This document shows positions 7,327-16,337 of a DNA stretch of 43,298 nucleotides, in pieces. Position 1 is the first letter of the stretch, and every line of letters begins with the position of its first letter. The notes under the pieces are model-generated. The model had not been told where the DNA came from and did no database searches. It worked only from the letters and a program-made list of their open reading frames with translations. This DNA is from Rhodoferax sp. OV413 (GTDB lineage Bacteria; Pseudomonadota; Gammaproteobacteria; Burkholderiales; Burkholderiaceae_C): the NCBI GenBank assembly GCA_945885775.1, contig CAMCZF010000002.1, positions 1 to 43,298 of the forward strand, in the 5' to 3' direction. The position numbers and the translations under genes are program-made.

Positions 7327-8271
7327 CAGGCGCGCGCGCGCCGCCGCGTACTCCCGCTTGAGTTGAGCCACGTAATCGGCCGTGCTCTGGATTTTGGTGA
7401 TGGCGCCAATGCCCTGGCCGCAGCCCCAAATGTCTTTCCAGGCCTTGGACTTGTCACCCCCAAAGTCCATCTTGCTCGGGTCGCTCACCGGCAGGTGGTC
7501 GGGGTCCATGCCGGCATTGCGGATGCTGGGGGCCAGGTAGTTGCCATGCACGCCGGTAAACAGGTTGCTGTAGACGATGTCGTCCGAATTGCTGTCCACG
7601 ATGGATTGCTTGTAGGCTTCTGCGGCGCGCGCCTCTTGCGTGGCAATAAAGGCTGAGCCAATGTAGGCAAAGTCAGCGCCCATGGCCTGGGCGGCCAGCA
7701 CCGCGTCACCGGTCGAGATCGAGCCGCTGAGCGCCACCGGGCCATCAAACCATTGTCTGATTTCCTGAATCAACGCAAACGGGCTCTTCACGCCCGCGTG
7801 GCCGCCTGCACCGGCAGCCACGGCGATCAGGCCGTCAGCACCTTTTTCAATGGCCTTGTGCGCGTGCTTGTTGTTGATGATGTCGTGCAGAACCACACCA
7901 CCGTAGGAGTGGGCGGCAGCATTGATGTCTTCGCGCGCGCCGAGCGAGGTGATGATGATGGGCACCTTGTATTTGACGCACATCGCCATGTCATGCTCGA
8001 GCCGGTCGTTGCTCTTGTGCACGATCTGGTTGATGGCATAGGGAGCGGCCGGTTGCTCCGGGTGGGCGAGGTTGTGAGCGGCCAGCGCCTCGGTGATCTC
8101 GATCAGCCACTCTTCCAGTTGCTCGGCCGGGCGGGCGTTGAGCGCCGGCATGGAGCCGACCACGCCGGCAATGCATTGGGCGATGACCAGCTTGGGGTTG
8201 CTGATGATGAACAGCGGCGAACCGATCACCGGGAAAGGCAGCTGGCTCAGGGCTGCAGGAAGCTTGGACAT
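7312..8271 (-). CDS. Nitronate monooxygenase / NPD-family FMN enzyme
   Basis: A 319-residue TIM-barrel flavoprotein of the nitropropane dioxygenase family. Motifs visible are the N-terminal PVIGSPLFIISNPKL, the FMN-phosphate segment AGAGGHAG (about residues 152-159), GSISTGDAV and GADFAYIGSAF. Family members oxidise alkyl nitronates, detoxifying propionate-3-nitronate, though many act as general flavin reductases. The C-terminal residues LVIPA are encoded by the GTCAT element end. The gene follows the acyl-CoA dehydrogenase gene on the same strand, after an 82-bp spacer holding a dispersed palindrome. Function in beta-oxidation context is uncertain. Confidence 0.9.
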   Translation of the reverse strand: MSKLPAALSQLPFPVIGSPLFIISNPKLVIAQCIAGVVGSMPALNARPAEQLEEWLIEITEALAAHNLAHPEQPAAPYAINQIVHKSNDRLEHDMAMCVKYKVPIIITSLGAREDINAAAHSYGGVVLHDIINNKHAHKAIEKGADGLIAVAAGAGGHAGVKSPFALIQEIRQWFDGPVALSGSISTGDAVLAAQAMGADFAYIGSAFIATQEARAAEAYKQSIVDSNSDDIVYSNLFTGVHGNYLAPSIRNAGMDPDHLPVSDPSKMDFGGDKSKAWKDIWGCGQGIGAITKIQSTADYVAQLKREYAAARARLVIPA

Positions 8272-8302
8272 ACCGTCTCCAGAGAAATTTATGTATAAAA
8301 GT

Positions 8303-8354
8303 GGCCCTAGCCCGTGTCGCAGCTAGGTTTACAGCTATTAAATTAATAGCAATT
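8303..8354. repeat. Dispersed palindromic repeat, intergenic copy
   Basis: The spacer between the acyl-CoA dehydrogenase and nitronate monooxygenase genes carries GCTATTAAATTAATAGC (8334-8350), an 8-bp perfect stem around one A, followed on the other strand by a CTAG-rich arm. The reverse complement aligns with 18400-18451 over about 50 bp with roughly 70 percent matches by eye. The TAATAGC/CTAGSGCC pattern is one I associate with Comamonadaceae genomes. It may serve as a hairpin between two cotranscribed genes. Confidence 0.6.
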
Positions 8355-10144
8355 CAGAAAGATTCCAACGCCAGGCCAGTGACCGAGTCGGCGCCGTCCA
8401 GGATGGCGTCGCGCAGACCGGGGGCCCGGGTCAACAGGTGGTCGGCATAAAAGCGCGCAGTGACAAGCTTGGCCCGCATGAAGGCCTCGTCCACCCCCTG
8501 CGCCAATTGCTCTTGCGCCACCACCCAGGCACGCGCCAATTGCCAGCCAGCCATCAGGTTACCGGCCAGCATCAGGTAGGGCACGCTGCCGGCAAACACT
8601 GCATTCGGGCTGGCGCGGGTCTGGTCGGCCACAAAGGCCACCACCTCGAGAAAGGCCAGGCGCGCCGCCTGCAGTCGCCGGGCCACGGCCAAGGCATCGG
8701 CACTGCCATTGGCGTTCAGGGCTGCTTCGGTGTCCTCAATCTGGGCTGCGATAGCGCGGGCTGTCTGGCCGCCGTCGCGCGACGTCTTGCGCCCGACCAG
8801 GTCATTGGCCTGGATGGCCGTGGTGCCTTCGTAAATGGTCAGTATCTTGGCGTCGCGGTAGTACTGGGCCACGCCGGTTTCTTCGATGAAGCCCATGCCG
8901 CCATGCACCTGCACCGCGGCCGAGGTGACCTCCAGGCTCATCTCGGTGCTGTAGCCCTTGACCAGCGGCACCATGAACTCATAAAAGGCTTGGTTCTGTC
9001 GCCGCACCTCGGCATCCGGGTGGTGGTGGCCAGCGTCAAAGGCGGCCGCCGCCACTGTGGCCATGGCACGGCAACCCTCGGTCAGGGCCCGCATGGTCAT
9101 CAGCATGCGCCGCACGTCGGGGTGGTGAATGATGGGCGCCGCCTTGGGCAGCGAGCCATCCACGGGACGGCTCTGCACGCGTTCGCGGGCAAAGCTCACG
9201 GCCTTCTGGTAGGCGCGCTCGGCAATCGCAATGCCCTGCACACCCACGCCAAAGCGGGCAGCGTTCATCATGATGAACATGTACTCCAGGCCGCGGTTTT
9301 CCTGACCGACCAGGTATCCCACGCCACCGCCGTGGTCGCCGTATTGCAGCACCGCGGTCGGGCTGGCTTTGATCCCCAGCTTGTGTTCGATGCTGACGCA
9401 GTGCACGTCGTTGCGTTCGCCCAGAGAACCATCGGCGTTGACCAGAAACTTGGGCACAACAAACAGACTGATGCCCTTGACGCCTTCGGGCGCGCCAGTC
9501 ACGCGTGCCAGCACCAGATGGACGATGTTCTCGGCCATGTCGTGCTCACCCCAGGTGATGTAGATCTTGGTGCCAAACCCCTTGTAGCTGCCGTCCGGTT
9601 GCGGCTCGGCCCGAGTTCGCACCGCCGCCAGGTCTGAGCCGGCCTGCGGCTCGGTCAGGTTCATGGTGCCGGTCCACTGGCCGCTGACCAGTTTTTCCAG
9701 GTAAACGGCTTTGAGATCGTCCGAGCCGGCAGTCAGCAAGGCCTCAATGGCGCCGTCAGTCAGCAGCGGGCAAAGGGCAAAACTCATGTTGGCCGAGTTT
9801 TGCATTTCACCGCAGGAGGCCCCAATGGTCTTGGGCAGACCCTGCCCGCCAAAGGCCACCGGGTGCTGCAAACCCTGCCAGCCGGCCTCGGCAAACTGAG
9901 CAAAGGCCTGCTTGAAGCCCGGCGTCGCGGTGACCACGCCCTGATGCCAGCTCGACGGGTTGCGATCGCCGTCCCAGTTCAGGGGCGACAGAACGCCCTC
10001 ATTGAACTTTGCGGCCTCTTCAAGCACCGCCTGCGCGGTGTCAAAGCCGGCATCTTCAAAGCCAGGAATGGCCGCGATCTGTTCAATATTGGCGAGATGC
10101 CGGATGTTGAACAGCATGTCCTGCAAAGGGGCCCGATAACTCAT
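8354..10144 (-). CDS. Acyl-CoA dehydrogenase, long DmdC-like type
   Basis: A 596-residue FAD-dependent acyl-CoA dehydrogenase with the C-terminal extension domain seen in DmdC-like enzymes (3-methylmercaptopropionyl-CoA dehydrogenase and relatives). The N-terminus (MSYRAPLQDMLF) matches that family, which fixes the start at 10144 rather than upstream. Visible segments are the FAD/substrate motif TMNLTEPQAGSDLAAV (about residues 150-165), the catalytic-region GGMGFIEETGVAQYYRDAKI (about 415-434) and the C-terminal helical extension. It lies 43 bp after etfA in an etfBA-acd operon, so electrons pass to ETF. Substrate is probably a fatty or branched acyl-CoA. Confidence 0.92.
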   Translation of the reverse strand: MSYRAPLQDMLFNIRHLANIEQIAAIPGFEDAGFDTAQAVLEEAAKFNEGVLSPLNWDGDRNPSSWHQGVVTATPGFKQAFAQFAEAGWQGLQHPVAFGGQGLPKTIGASCGEMQNSANMSFALCPLLTDGAIEALLTAGSDDLKAVYLEKLVSGQWTGTMNLTEPQAGSDLAAVRTRAEPQPDGSYKGFGTKIYITWGEHDMAENIVHLVLARVTGAPEGVKGISLFVVPKFLVNADGSLGERNDVHCVSIEHKLGIKASPTAVLQYGDHGGGVGYLVGQENRGLEYMFIMMNAARFGVGVQGIAIAERAYQKAVSFARERVQSRPVDGSLPKAAPIIHHPDVRRMLMTMRALTEGCRAMATVAAAAFDAGHHHPDAEVRRQNQAFYEFMVPLVKGYSTEMSLEVTSAAVQVHGGMGFIEETGVAQYYRDAKILTIYEGTTAIQANDLVGRKTSRDGGQTARAIAAQIEDTEAALNANGSADALAVARRLQAARLAFLEVVAFVADQTRASPNAVFAGSVPYLMLAGNLMAGWQLARAWVVAQEQLAQGVDEAFMRAKLVTARFYADHLLTRAPGLRDAILDGADSVTGLALESF

Positions 10145-10187
10145 GTGCAATGCTCCAGTGGGTGCAGCCCCGCGGTTTGGGGAACGG

Positions 10188-11120
10188 TCAAAGTGCGGCA
10201 GTGAGAGCCGGCACCGCGTCAAACAGATCAGCTTCCAGGCCGTAATCAGCGACCGAGAAGATCGGTGCCTCGGCGTCTTTGTTGATGGCCACGATGACTT
10301 TGGAGTCTTTCATGCCAGCCAAGTGCTGGATCGCGCCACTGATGCCACAGGCCACGTACAGCTGGGGCGCCACAATCTTCCCGGTCTGCCCAACCTGCCA
10401 GTCATTCGGGGCGTAGCCGGCATCCACCGCTGCGCGCGAAGCACCCATGGCAGCGCCGAGCTTGTCGGCCAATGGCGTCATGACCTCCATGAACTTCTCG
10501 TTCGAGCCCAGCGCCCGGCCGCCCGAGACGATGATCTTGGCTGAGGTCAGCTCCGGACGGTCGTTCTTGGCAATTTCAGACCGCAAAAAGTTGACCTTGT
10601 CGCTGGCCGAAACCGCGCTGAGCACTTCGATGGCAGCGCTGCCGCCCGAGGCAGCCGCCGGGTCAAAGCCAGTGGTGCGCACCGTGATGACCTTGGTGGC
10701 GTCCAGACTTTGCACCGTGGCAATGGCATTGCCAGCGTAGATCGGGCGCTCAAAAGTGTCGGCCGATTCGACCCGCGTCACGTCGGAGACCTGTCCAACG
10801 TCAAGCCGAGCAGCCACTCGGGGCGCAATGTTTTTACCAAAGGCGGTAGCGGCAAACAGGATGTGGCTGTAATTGCCCGCCAGCGCCAGCACCTGTGCGG
10901 CGACGTTTTCGGCCAAACCGTGGGCAAAACCCTCGCCTTCGGCATGCAGCACCTTGGCCACGCCAGCCACCTGGGCGGCGGCGGCAGCAGCGGCACCGGC
11001 ATTCAGGCCGGCCACCAGCACATGAACCTCACCGCCGCATTGAACTGCTGCGGTAATGGCGTTGAGGGTCGCCGCGCGCAGCGAGGCGTTGTCGTGTTCA
11101 GCAATGACGAGTGATGTCAT
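10188..11120 (-). CDS. etfA: Electron transfer flavoprotein alpha subunit
   Basis: A 310-residue EtfA/FixB protein. The C-terminal FAD domain is clear: [11 protein letters not shown] (about residues 197-207), the SRAAVDAG segment, [19 protein letters not shown] (about 248-266) and [10 protein letters not shown] (about 281-290). ETF accepts electrons from acyl-CoA dehydrogenases and passes them to ETF-ubiquinone oxidoreductase. ATG at 11120 gives the conserved start [11 protein letters not shown]. It follows etfB by 20 bp and precedes the acyl-CoA dehydrogenase, forming a matched donor/acceptor operon. Confidence 0.97.
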   Translation of the reverse strand: MTSLVIAEHDNASLRAATLNAITAAVQCGGEVHVLVAGLNAGAAAAAAAQVAGVAKVLHAEGEGFAHGLAENVAAQVLALAGNYSHILFAATAFGKNIAPRVAARLDVGQVSDVTRVESADTFERPIYAGNAIATVQSLDATKVITVRTTGFDPAAASGGSAAIEVLSAVSASDKVNFLRSEIAKNDRPELTSAKIIVSGGRALGSNEKFMEVMTPLADKLGAAMGASRAAVDAGYAPNDWQVGQTGKIVAPQLYVACGISGAIQHLAGMKDSKVIVAINKDAEAPIFSVADYGLEADLFDAVPALTAAL

Positions 11121-11140
11121 ATCAGTCTTTCGTTAGGTAG

Positions 11141-11890
11141 TCAGATGACTTTGGCTTCGTTCTTGAGTTTGTCCACCAGCGCGGCGACATCGGTCACCTT
11201 GATGCCAGCGCTACGCTTGGGCGGTTCCACCACTTTGAGCGTCTTGATGCGGGGCGACACATCCACGCCCAGATCTTCGGGTTTGAAGATGTCCATCTGC
11301 TTTTTCTTGGCCTTCATGATGTTGGGCAGCGTGACATAACGCGGCTCATTCAGGCGCAGGTCGGTGGTGATGATGGCCGGCAGGCTGAGCGCCAGCACTT
11401 CGAGGCCGCCGTCCACTTCACGGGTGACCGAAGCCTTGCCGTCGACCACTTCGACTTTGCTGGCGAAGGTGGCTTGCGGCAGGCCGGCCAATGCGGCCAG
11501 CATCTGACCGGTCTGGTTGCAGTCGTCGTCAATCGCCTGCTTGCCCAGGATCACCAAGCCTGGCTGCTCTTTGTCCATCAGGGCCTTGAGCAGCTTGGCC
11601 ACCGCCAGCGGCTGCAGTTCGGCCGTGGTTTCGACCAAAATTGCGCGGTCAGCCCCAATGGCCATGGCGGTGCGCAGGGTTTCCTGGCACTGAGTCACGC
11701 CGCAGGACACTGCGATCACCTCGGTGGCGACGCCTTTTTCTTTCAGGCGCACCGCCTCTTCAATGGCGATTTCGTCAAACGGGTTCATGCTCATTTTGAC
11801 GTTGGCGATGTCCACACCCGTGTTGTCCGACTTGACCCGAACCTTCACGTTGTAGTCCACCACCCGCTTGACTGCGACCAGGACTTTCAT
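11141..11890 (-). CDS. etfB: Electron transfer flavoprotein beta subunit
   Basis: A 249-residue EtfB/FixA protein with the family start [19 protein letters not shown], the [18 protein letters not shown] segment (about residues 37-54) and the recognition region [16 protein letters not shown] (about 186-201). ATG at 11890 is preferred over the GTG three codons upstream because GGAG lies 7 nt before it. It binds AMP and forms the ETF heterodimer with EtfA. It is the first gene of the etfBA-acd operon. A perfect 16-bp palindrome lies 40 bp upstream of its start, pointing to specific transcriptional control. Confidence 0.97.
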   Translation of the reverse strand: MKVLVAVKRVVDYNVKVRVKSDNTGVDIANVKMSMNPFDEIAIEEAVRLKEKGVATEVIAVSCGVTQCQETLRTAMAIGADRAILVETTAELQPLAVAKLLKALMDKEQPGLVILGKQAIDDDCNQTGQMLAALAGLPQATFASKVEVVDGKASVTREVDGGLEVLALSLPAIITTDLRLNEPRYVTLPNIMKAKKKQMDIFKPEDLGVDVSPRIKTLKVVEPPKRSAGIKVTDVAALVDKLKNEAKVI

Positions 11891-11930
11891 TGTTGTCACT
11901 CCAGAGGGTTGTAAATGCTGTGTTGTCGAT

Positions 11931-11946
11931 TTGACGTTAACGTCAA
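11931..11946. promoter_or_regulatory. Candidate LiuR-like operator upstream of etfBA-acd
   Basis: TTGACGTTAACGTCAA is a perfect 16-bp palindrome centred about 49 bp before the etfB ATG. It resembles, from memory, the operator described for LiuR-type MerR regulators that control branched-chain amino acid and acyl-CoA degradation, including etfBA-acd, in betaproteobacteria. MerR sites usually sit between -35 and -10; a TAGAAT hexamer occurs just upstream on the minus strand, but no convincing -35 was found. Confidence 0.6.
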
Positions 11947-12052
11947 TCCTGAGATTCTATGTCGACCACTCCAGCAGACCTTCTTTGCCGGGCTATTGCG
12001 GCAACTCAGCCAGAAATAGCACGACCGTGCTTTTAATTATACGCAGGTGGGA

Positions 12053-12082
12053 AGTGACGCTGAAACCAGTGACGCTGAAACC
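12053..12082. repeat. 15-bp exact tandem duplication
   Basis: AGTGACGCTGAAACC occurs twice head to tail (12053-12067 and 12068-12082) in the 229-bp spacer between etfB and the mscS-like gene. No reading frame uses it. It looks like a recent slippage or duplication event. Confidence 0.85.
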
Positions 12083-12119
12083 GGGCCATCGGCACCCACC
12101 TGAAGCGCAACGCGCCGAT

Positions 12120-13385
12120 TCACATGGCCCTGGCGTGAACCACCCGTTGCGGAAAGGGGATCTCGATGCGGTGCTCGCGCAGTAAACGCAAGATATCCAG
12201 GTTGACCAGGGAGCGCAGGTTGAGCGTGCCATTTTCCGGGTCGGCAATCCAGTAACCCACGGTAAATTCAAGGCCATCGGTGCCAAAGGCCGACAAGGCC
12301 ACCGCAGGCGCAGGTTCACGCAGCACGCGTTGCTGGTTCAAAGCCGCCTGTTCAAGCAAGCGAATGACCAGGGTCACATCGCTGTCATAGGCCACCGAGA
12401 CCACGGTGGATTGCCATACCAGCGCATCAGCCAGAGACAGGTTCTCAACCCGACTGGTGATCAGCAGCTCATTGGGCACGATGGATTCACGGCCTGTGAG
12501 CGAGCGGATCACGGCATAGCGGGCATTGATCTGGGTGATGCGCCCTTCAAAATTGTCCACCCGCACGTTGTCACCAATTCGCATGCTGCGCTCGGCCAAA
12601 ATAACAAAGCCGCTGATGTAGTTGGCGGCCAGCTTTTGCAGGCCAAAGCCCAGACCGACCCCGATCGCGCCGCCCAAAACCGACAAGGCCGTGAGGTCAA
12701 TGCCAACCGACGCCAGCGCGATCAACAGCCCGACAAACAACAACAGGGCCCGGGTGGCATTGCTGACCGCCATGCGCAGCGACAGTTCACCGCCGGTGGC
12801 CGAACGCAACAGCCGCGTCTCGATCGCCGAGGCAATCCACAGGGCGACGATCAGCACCAGGCCGGCGGTCAGGCTGCCCTCGATCAGGGTGCGCACCGAC
12901 AGGCGCGAGCCACCCATCATCCAGGTGATCTGGTCCAACTCTTCCAAAACCAGCGGCAACAGCCCACTGACCCACAGCACCATGACGATCCAGGCGACCC
13001 AGGAAATACTGCGTTCAAGGGCTCGCACCAGCGGTGTCTCTGTCAAGGTGGCCTGCAGCAATTTGACCCCCAGCCGAATCACCAGCAGAGACAACAGCAC
13101 AGGGATGGCGATCTTGAAGACGGTCAGCGGCACCCAGTGCGCGACGATGGCGCGCGCCGCCAGGCTAAGGCACAGCAGCAGCATGGGGAAAAGCACCCCG
13201 TCAATGATGCGCTCGCCGAACAGGATCGACCGGCGCTCCACCTGAATTGTTCCCCGACCCAGGAGCCAGGCCAACAGCCCCGCCAGCACCGCGCTGGCGG
13301 CCAAAGCGCCCAGCTCAGTCACTGCGGCTGGTTGCGCCAGGGCCTGCAACCAGCTTTCGATGTCGGTAATGGGAGTCTCAGACAT
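12120..13385 (-). CDS. MscS-family mechanosensitive ion channel
   Basis: A 421-residue inner-membrane channel of the MscS family with extra N-terminal membrane segments (about residues 25-45, 65-85, 95-115, 135-160, 185-205) before the pore helix. The pore/beta-domain signature is clear: ALSVLGGAIGVGLGFGLQKL (about 252-271), then ISGFVILAERSMRIGD and the beta domain GRITQINARYAVIRS. These channels release solutes on hypo-osmotic shock. The start ATG at 13385 overlaps the deacetylase stop by 8 bp, so translation is probably coupled. Longer upstream readings lie inside the deacetylase gene and were rejected. Confidence 0.93.
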   Translation of the reverse strand: MSETPITDIESWLQALAQPAAVTELGALAASAVLAGLLAWLLGRGTIQVERRSILFGERIIDGVLFPMLLLCLSLAARAIVAHWVPLTVFKIAIPVLLSLLVIRLGVKLLQATLTETPLVRALERSISWVAWIVMVLWVSGLLPLVLEELDQITWMMGGSRLSVRTLIEGSLTAGLVLIVALWIASAIETRLLRSATGGELSLRMAVSNATRALLLFVGLLIALASVGIDLTALSVLGGAIGVGLGFGLQKLAANYISGFVILAERSMRIGDNVRVDNFEGRITQINARYAVIRSLTGRESIVPNELLITSRVENLSLADALVWQSTVVSVAYDSDVTLVIRLLEQAALNQQRVLREPAPAVALSAFGTDGLEFTVGYWIADPENGTLNLRSLVNLDILRLLREHRIEIPFPQRVVHARAM

Positions 13386-14325
13386 CCGCCAGCACCCGGA
13401 TGTGGGCCTCGACACTTCGACCCAGGGCACTGAGGTTGTAGCCCCCCTCCAGGCAAGACACGATTCGGCCCTTGGCATGGCGCCGGGCAACGTCTTTGAT
13501 GCGTTGCGTGATCCAGGCGTAATCCTGCTCCACCAGGCCGAGTTGGCCGAGGTCGTCGTCACGGTGGGCGTCAAAACCAGCACTGATGAAAATCATCTCG
13601 GGGGCAAACGCCTCAAGGCGAGGGACCCAGGCCTGTTCAATCAGTTCGCGCACCTGCGGGCCCCGGGTGTAGGCCGGCACGGGCAGATTGACCAGGTTAC
13701 TGGCAGTGGACCGGCTGCCGCCCTCTGGGTAGAACGGGTGCTGAAAGAAGCTGACCATCAGGATGCGCTCGTCACCCGCCACGATGTCCTCGGTGCCATT
13801 GCCGTGGTGCACGTCAAAGTCGACAATCGCCACCCGTTGCAGCCCGTGCCGCTCTAGCGCGTACTTGGCAGCCACCGCCACATTATTGAAAAAGCAAAAG
13901 CCCATGGCGTGGTCCCGGCAGGCATGGTGCCCGGGCGGTCGCACGGCGCAAAAAGCGTTTTCCAGTTCTCCGGCCATCACCGCGTCGGTGGCCGCCAGCG
14001 CGGCGCCAGCGGCGCGCAGGGCGGCGTCCCAGGTGTGGACATTCAGCGAGGTATCGGGGTCAACCTGCGCGTGGGTCGGACCACCCGCGGCAACCTCGTC
14101 GCGCAAACCGTCACTCAGGCCGCGCAGCGCCGCCACATGCAAACGGTCGTGAGCGAGCTCAATATCAGCCAAAGGCGCCGGGGGCGGCTCACGCCGCGCC
14201 AGCACTTGGTTCAGACCTGACATGAGCAGGCGGTCCTCAATGGCGTCGAGCCGTTGCGGGCATTCAGGGTGCCCGCGCCCCATGTCATGCTTCCAGCAGT
14301 CGCGGTGGGTAAAGTAGCCGGTCAT
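13378..14325 (-). CDS. Histone deacetylase / acetylpolyamine amidohydrolase-family protein
   Basis: A 315-residue zinc deacetylase of the arginase/deacetylase superfamily. Motifs in order: RPPGHHA (tandem His, about residues 129-135), FCFFNNVAVAA, the zinc ligands DFDVHHGNGT (about 166-175), SAGFDAHRDDDLG (about 245-257) and LEGGYNL. Bacterial members deacetylate polyamines or other small acetylated amines, or proteins such as acetyl-CoA synthetase; which applies here is unknown. ATG at 14325 gives MTGYFTHRDC, the usual family start; a GTG two codons upstream is possible. It is divergent from the MoxR gene across 47 bp and overlaps the channel gene downstream. Confidence 0.92.
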   Translation of the reverse strand: MTGYFTHRDCWKHDMGRGHPECPQRLDAIEDRLLMSGLNQVLARREPPPAPLADIELAHDRLHVAALRGLSDGLRDEVAAGGPTHAQVDPDTSLNVHTWDAALRAAGAALAATDAVMAGELENAFCAVRPPGHHACRDHAMGFCFFNNVAVAAKYALERHGLQRVAIVDFDVHHGNGTEDIVAGDERILMVSFFQHPFYPEGGSRSTASNLVNLPVPAYTRGPQVRELIEQAWVPRLEAFAPEMIFISAGFDAHRDDDLGQLGLVEQDYAWITQRIKDVARRHAKGRIVSCLEGGYNLSALGRSVEAHIRVLADV

Positions 14326-14372
14326 TGTCACGGTGTTCGCCTGCGTCCTGATTTTTTTGTTAAGGTCGCGCC

Positions 14373-15314
14373 ATGGATGCAACACAAGTCAAATCATTGG
14401 TTGATCGAACGCTGAAATCACTGGTCGACCAGCTTAACACGGTCATCGTTGGCAAAGCGGCCCAAACCCAAGACTGCGTGGTCTGCCTGCTCGCTGGTGG
14501 GCACCTGCTGATTGAAGACGTACCGGGTGTCGGTAAGACCACCCTCGCGCATGCGCTGGCACGCACTTTTGGGCTACAGTTTTCGCGCGTGCAATTCACG
14601 GCTGACCTGATGCCGAGCGACTTGTCAGGGGTGTCGGTTTACGAGCGAGCCAAGGAATCGTTCGTGTTCCACCCCGGCCCGATCTTTGCCCAGGTACTGC
14701 TGGCCGACGAGATCAACCGCGCCAGCCCCAAGACGCAGAGCGCACTGCTGGAGGCGATGGAAGAAAAACAGGTCACGATCGAAGGCCAGACCCGACCGCT
14801 GCCGCAGCCCTTTTTCGTGCTTGCCACGCAGAACCCGTTGGACCAAATCGGCACCTATGCCCTGCCAGAGTCGCAGCTGGACCGCTTTTTGATGCGCATC
14901 TCGCTGGGCTACCCGGACCGTGAGGCCGAACGCGAGTTGTTGACCGGACACGACCGACGTGGTCTGTTGGACGCCTTGCCCAGCCTGTTGAGCAGCGCCG
15001 AACTACAAGCCTTGCAGCAGCGCGTGCTGGCGGTGCACGTGTCGGCGCCGCTGCTTGACTATGTTCAGGACCTGATCGCCGCCACCCGCAACGGCCAGTG
15101 GTTTGTGCAGGGGCTCAGCCCGCGTGCCGGCATAGCTGTACTGCGCTCGGCGCGCGCGCAAGCCATGCTGAGCGGGCGCGACTACGTCGCCCCTGATGAC
15201 GTGCAAGCCATCCTGCCGCAAACCGTGGCCCACCGGCTGGTGCCACTCAGCCAGTCCGGGCGCGGCGCATTGGAACAAGTGAGTGCCATGCTCGCGGCCA
15301 CCCCGCTGCGCTAG
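14373..15314 (+). CDS. MoxR-family AAA+ ATPase
   Basis: A 313-residue MoxR ATPase. Walker A is VPGVGKTT (about residues 50-57), Walker B is LLADEINRASPKTQ (about 109-122), and sensor 1 is ATQNPLDQIGTYALPESQLD (about 151-170). MoxR proteins act as chaperone-like ATPases, typically encoded with DUF58 and transglutaminase-like membrane proteins exactly as here. ATG at 14373 is the first in frame and opens the operon. The next gene starts 12 bp after its stop. The family's cellular client is generally unknown. Confidence 0.95.
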   Translation: MDATQVKSLVDRTLKSLVDQLNTVIVGKAAQTQDCVVCLLAGGHLLIEDVPGVGKTTLAHALARTFGLQFSRVQFTADLMPSDLSGVSVYERAKESFVFHPGPIFAQVLLADEINRASPKTQSALLEAMEEKQVTIEGQTRPLPQPFFVLATQNPLDQIGTYALPESQLDRFLMRISLGYPDREAERELLTGHDRRGLLDALPSLLSSAELQALQQRVLAVHVSAPLLDYVQDLIAATRNGQWFVQGLSPRAGIAVLRSARAQAMLSGRDYVAPDDVQAILPQTVAHRLVPLSQSGRGALEQVSAMLAATPLR

Positions 15315-15326
15315 TCGCCCCAGCGC

Positions 15327-16325
15327 ATGCCCTTTCGCGCCATGATGCCGTCTGCCCTGCCCACCTTCTGGCGGCAGCCGGGTAACCACCTGCGGGCCCG
15401 ATGGCAACACTGGTGGTTGTTGCGGCTGGCCCCCACCGACAGCACAGTATTGACGCAACGCCTGGTCTATGTCCTGCCCAGCCGGCCCGGCCTGATGCTG
15501 GCGGCCACGCTGCTGGTACTGTTGGCGACCGCCATCAACTACCAGCTCAACCTGGGTTACCTGCTGACATTTCTTCTGGCTGGCTGTGCCGCGGCCAGCC
15601 TGCATCTGTGTCACGGCACTTTGCGCGGCTTGCAACTGAACCTGCTGCCACCGGCGCCCCAGTTCGCAGGCAGCGCCGCTCGCCTGCAGATTCACTTGCA
15701 CAACCCACGGCACAGTGGGCGCTACGGCATCGGCCTATCGGTCTGGGGTGAAAACCAGTGGGTCTGGACCAACGTGCCCGCGCAAGGCAGCGCCAACGTT
15801 CAGCTGGCCTTTGCCCCGGCGCGACGTGGCCTGCACCCCCTGCCCTTGCTGACGGCTGAAACCCGATTCCCAATGGGCATCTTTCGGGTCTGGAGCCTTT
15901 GGCGGCCGGCGGCAGAGCTGCTGGTCTATCCAGCGCCGGAAATAGCGGCGCCACCCCTGCCAGCCGGCGAGCCACGCGATGGGGCGGCCACTCAATCGCC
16001 ACGCCAACAGGGCGACCAGCATGACGGCCTGCGGGGCTACCGCCGTGGTGACCCCTTGAAACGGGTGGTCTGGAAAAAAATGGCTAAGACCGGCGAACTG
16101 ATCAGCCGCGACGAGGCCCGCGCGCAAGCGATGGTGCTGTGGCTTGACATGCGCCTGACTGCCCTGGCCGATCCGGAGCAGCAGTTGTCACGGCTGTGCG
16201 CCTGGGTGCTGCAGGCCGAGCGCCTTGGCCTCGACTACGGCCTACGACTGGGTGCTGTCTCCCTGGGCCCAGACCAGGGGGAAGTGCACAAGCGACGTTG
16301 CCTGGAAGCCCTGGCCCGTTACTGA
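15327..16325 (+). CDS. DUF58 domain protein
   Basis: A 332-residue protein with an N-terminal hydrophobic hairpin (about residues 50-95; LMLAATLLVLLATAI and LGYLLTFLLAGCAAASL) and a cytoplasmic C-terminal DUF58 domain. The DUF58 core is visible as YRRGDPLKRVVWKKMAKTGE (about 233-252) followed by LISRD. Such proteins are partners of MoxR ATPases and carry a vWA-like fold. It sits between moxR and the transglutaminase gene with 12-bp spacers on each side. ATG at 15327 is used; a second ATG follows within five codons. Confidence 0.9.
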   Translation: MPFRAMMPSALPTFWRQPGNHLRARWQHWWLLRLAPTDSTVLTQRLVYVLPSRPGLMLAATLLVLLATAINYQLNLGYLLTFLLAGCAAASLHLCHGTLRGLQLNLLPPAPQFAGSAARLQIHLHNPRHSGRYGIGLSVWGENQWVWTNVPAQGSANVQLAFAPARRGLHPLPLLTAETRFPMGIFRVWSLWRPAAELLVYPAPEIAAPPLPAGEPRDGAATQSPRQQGDQHDGLRGYRRGDPLKRVVWKKMAKTGELISRDEARAQAMVLWLDMRLTALADPEQQLSRLCAWVLQAERLGLDYGLRLGAVSLGPDQGEVHKRRCLEALARY

Positions 16326-16337
16326 GACCGCATACCC

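Noticed and set aside
8438-9637. 399-codon frame opposite the acyl-CoA dehydrogenase
   Set aside because: Antisense shadow in GC-rich DNA; His/Gly-rich with no recognisable domain.
12330-13433. 367-codon frame opposite the MscS gene
   Set aside because: Antisense shadow: Gln/His/Arg-rich composition with no motif, while the opposite strand is a clear MscS channel.
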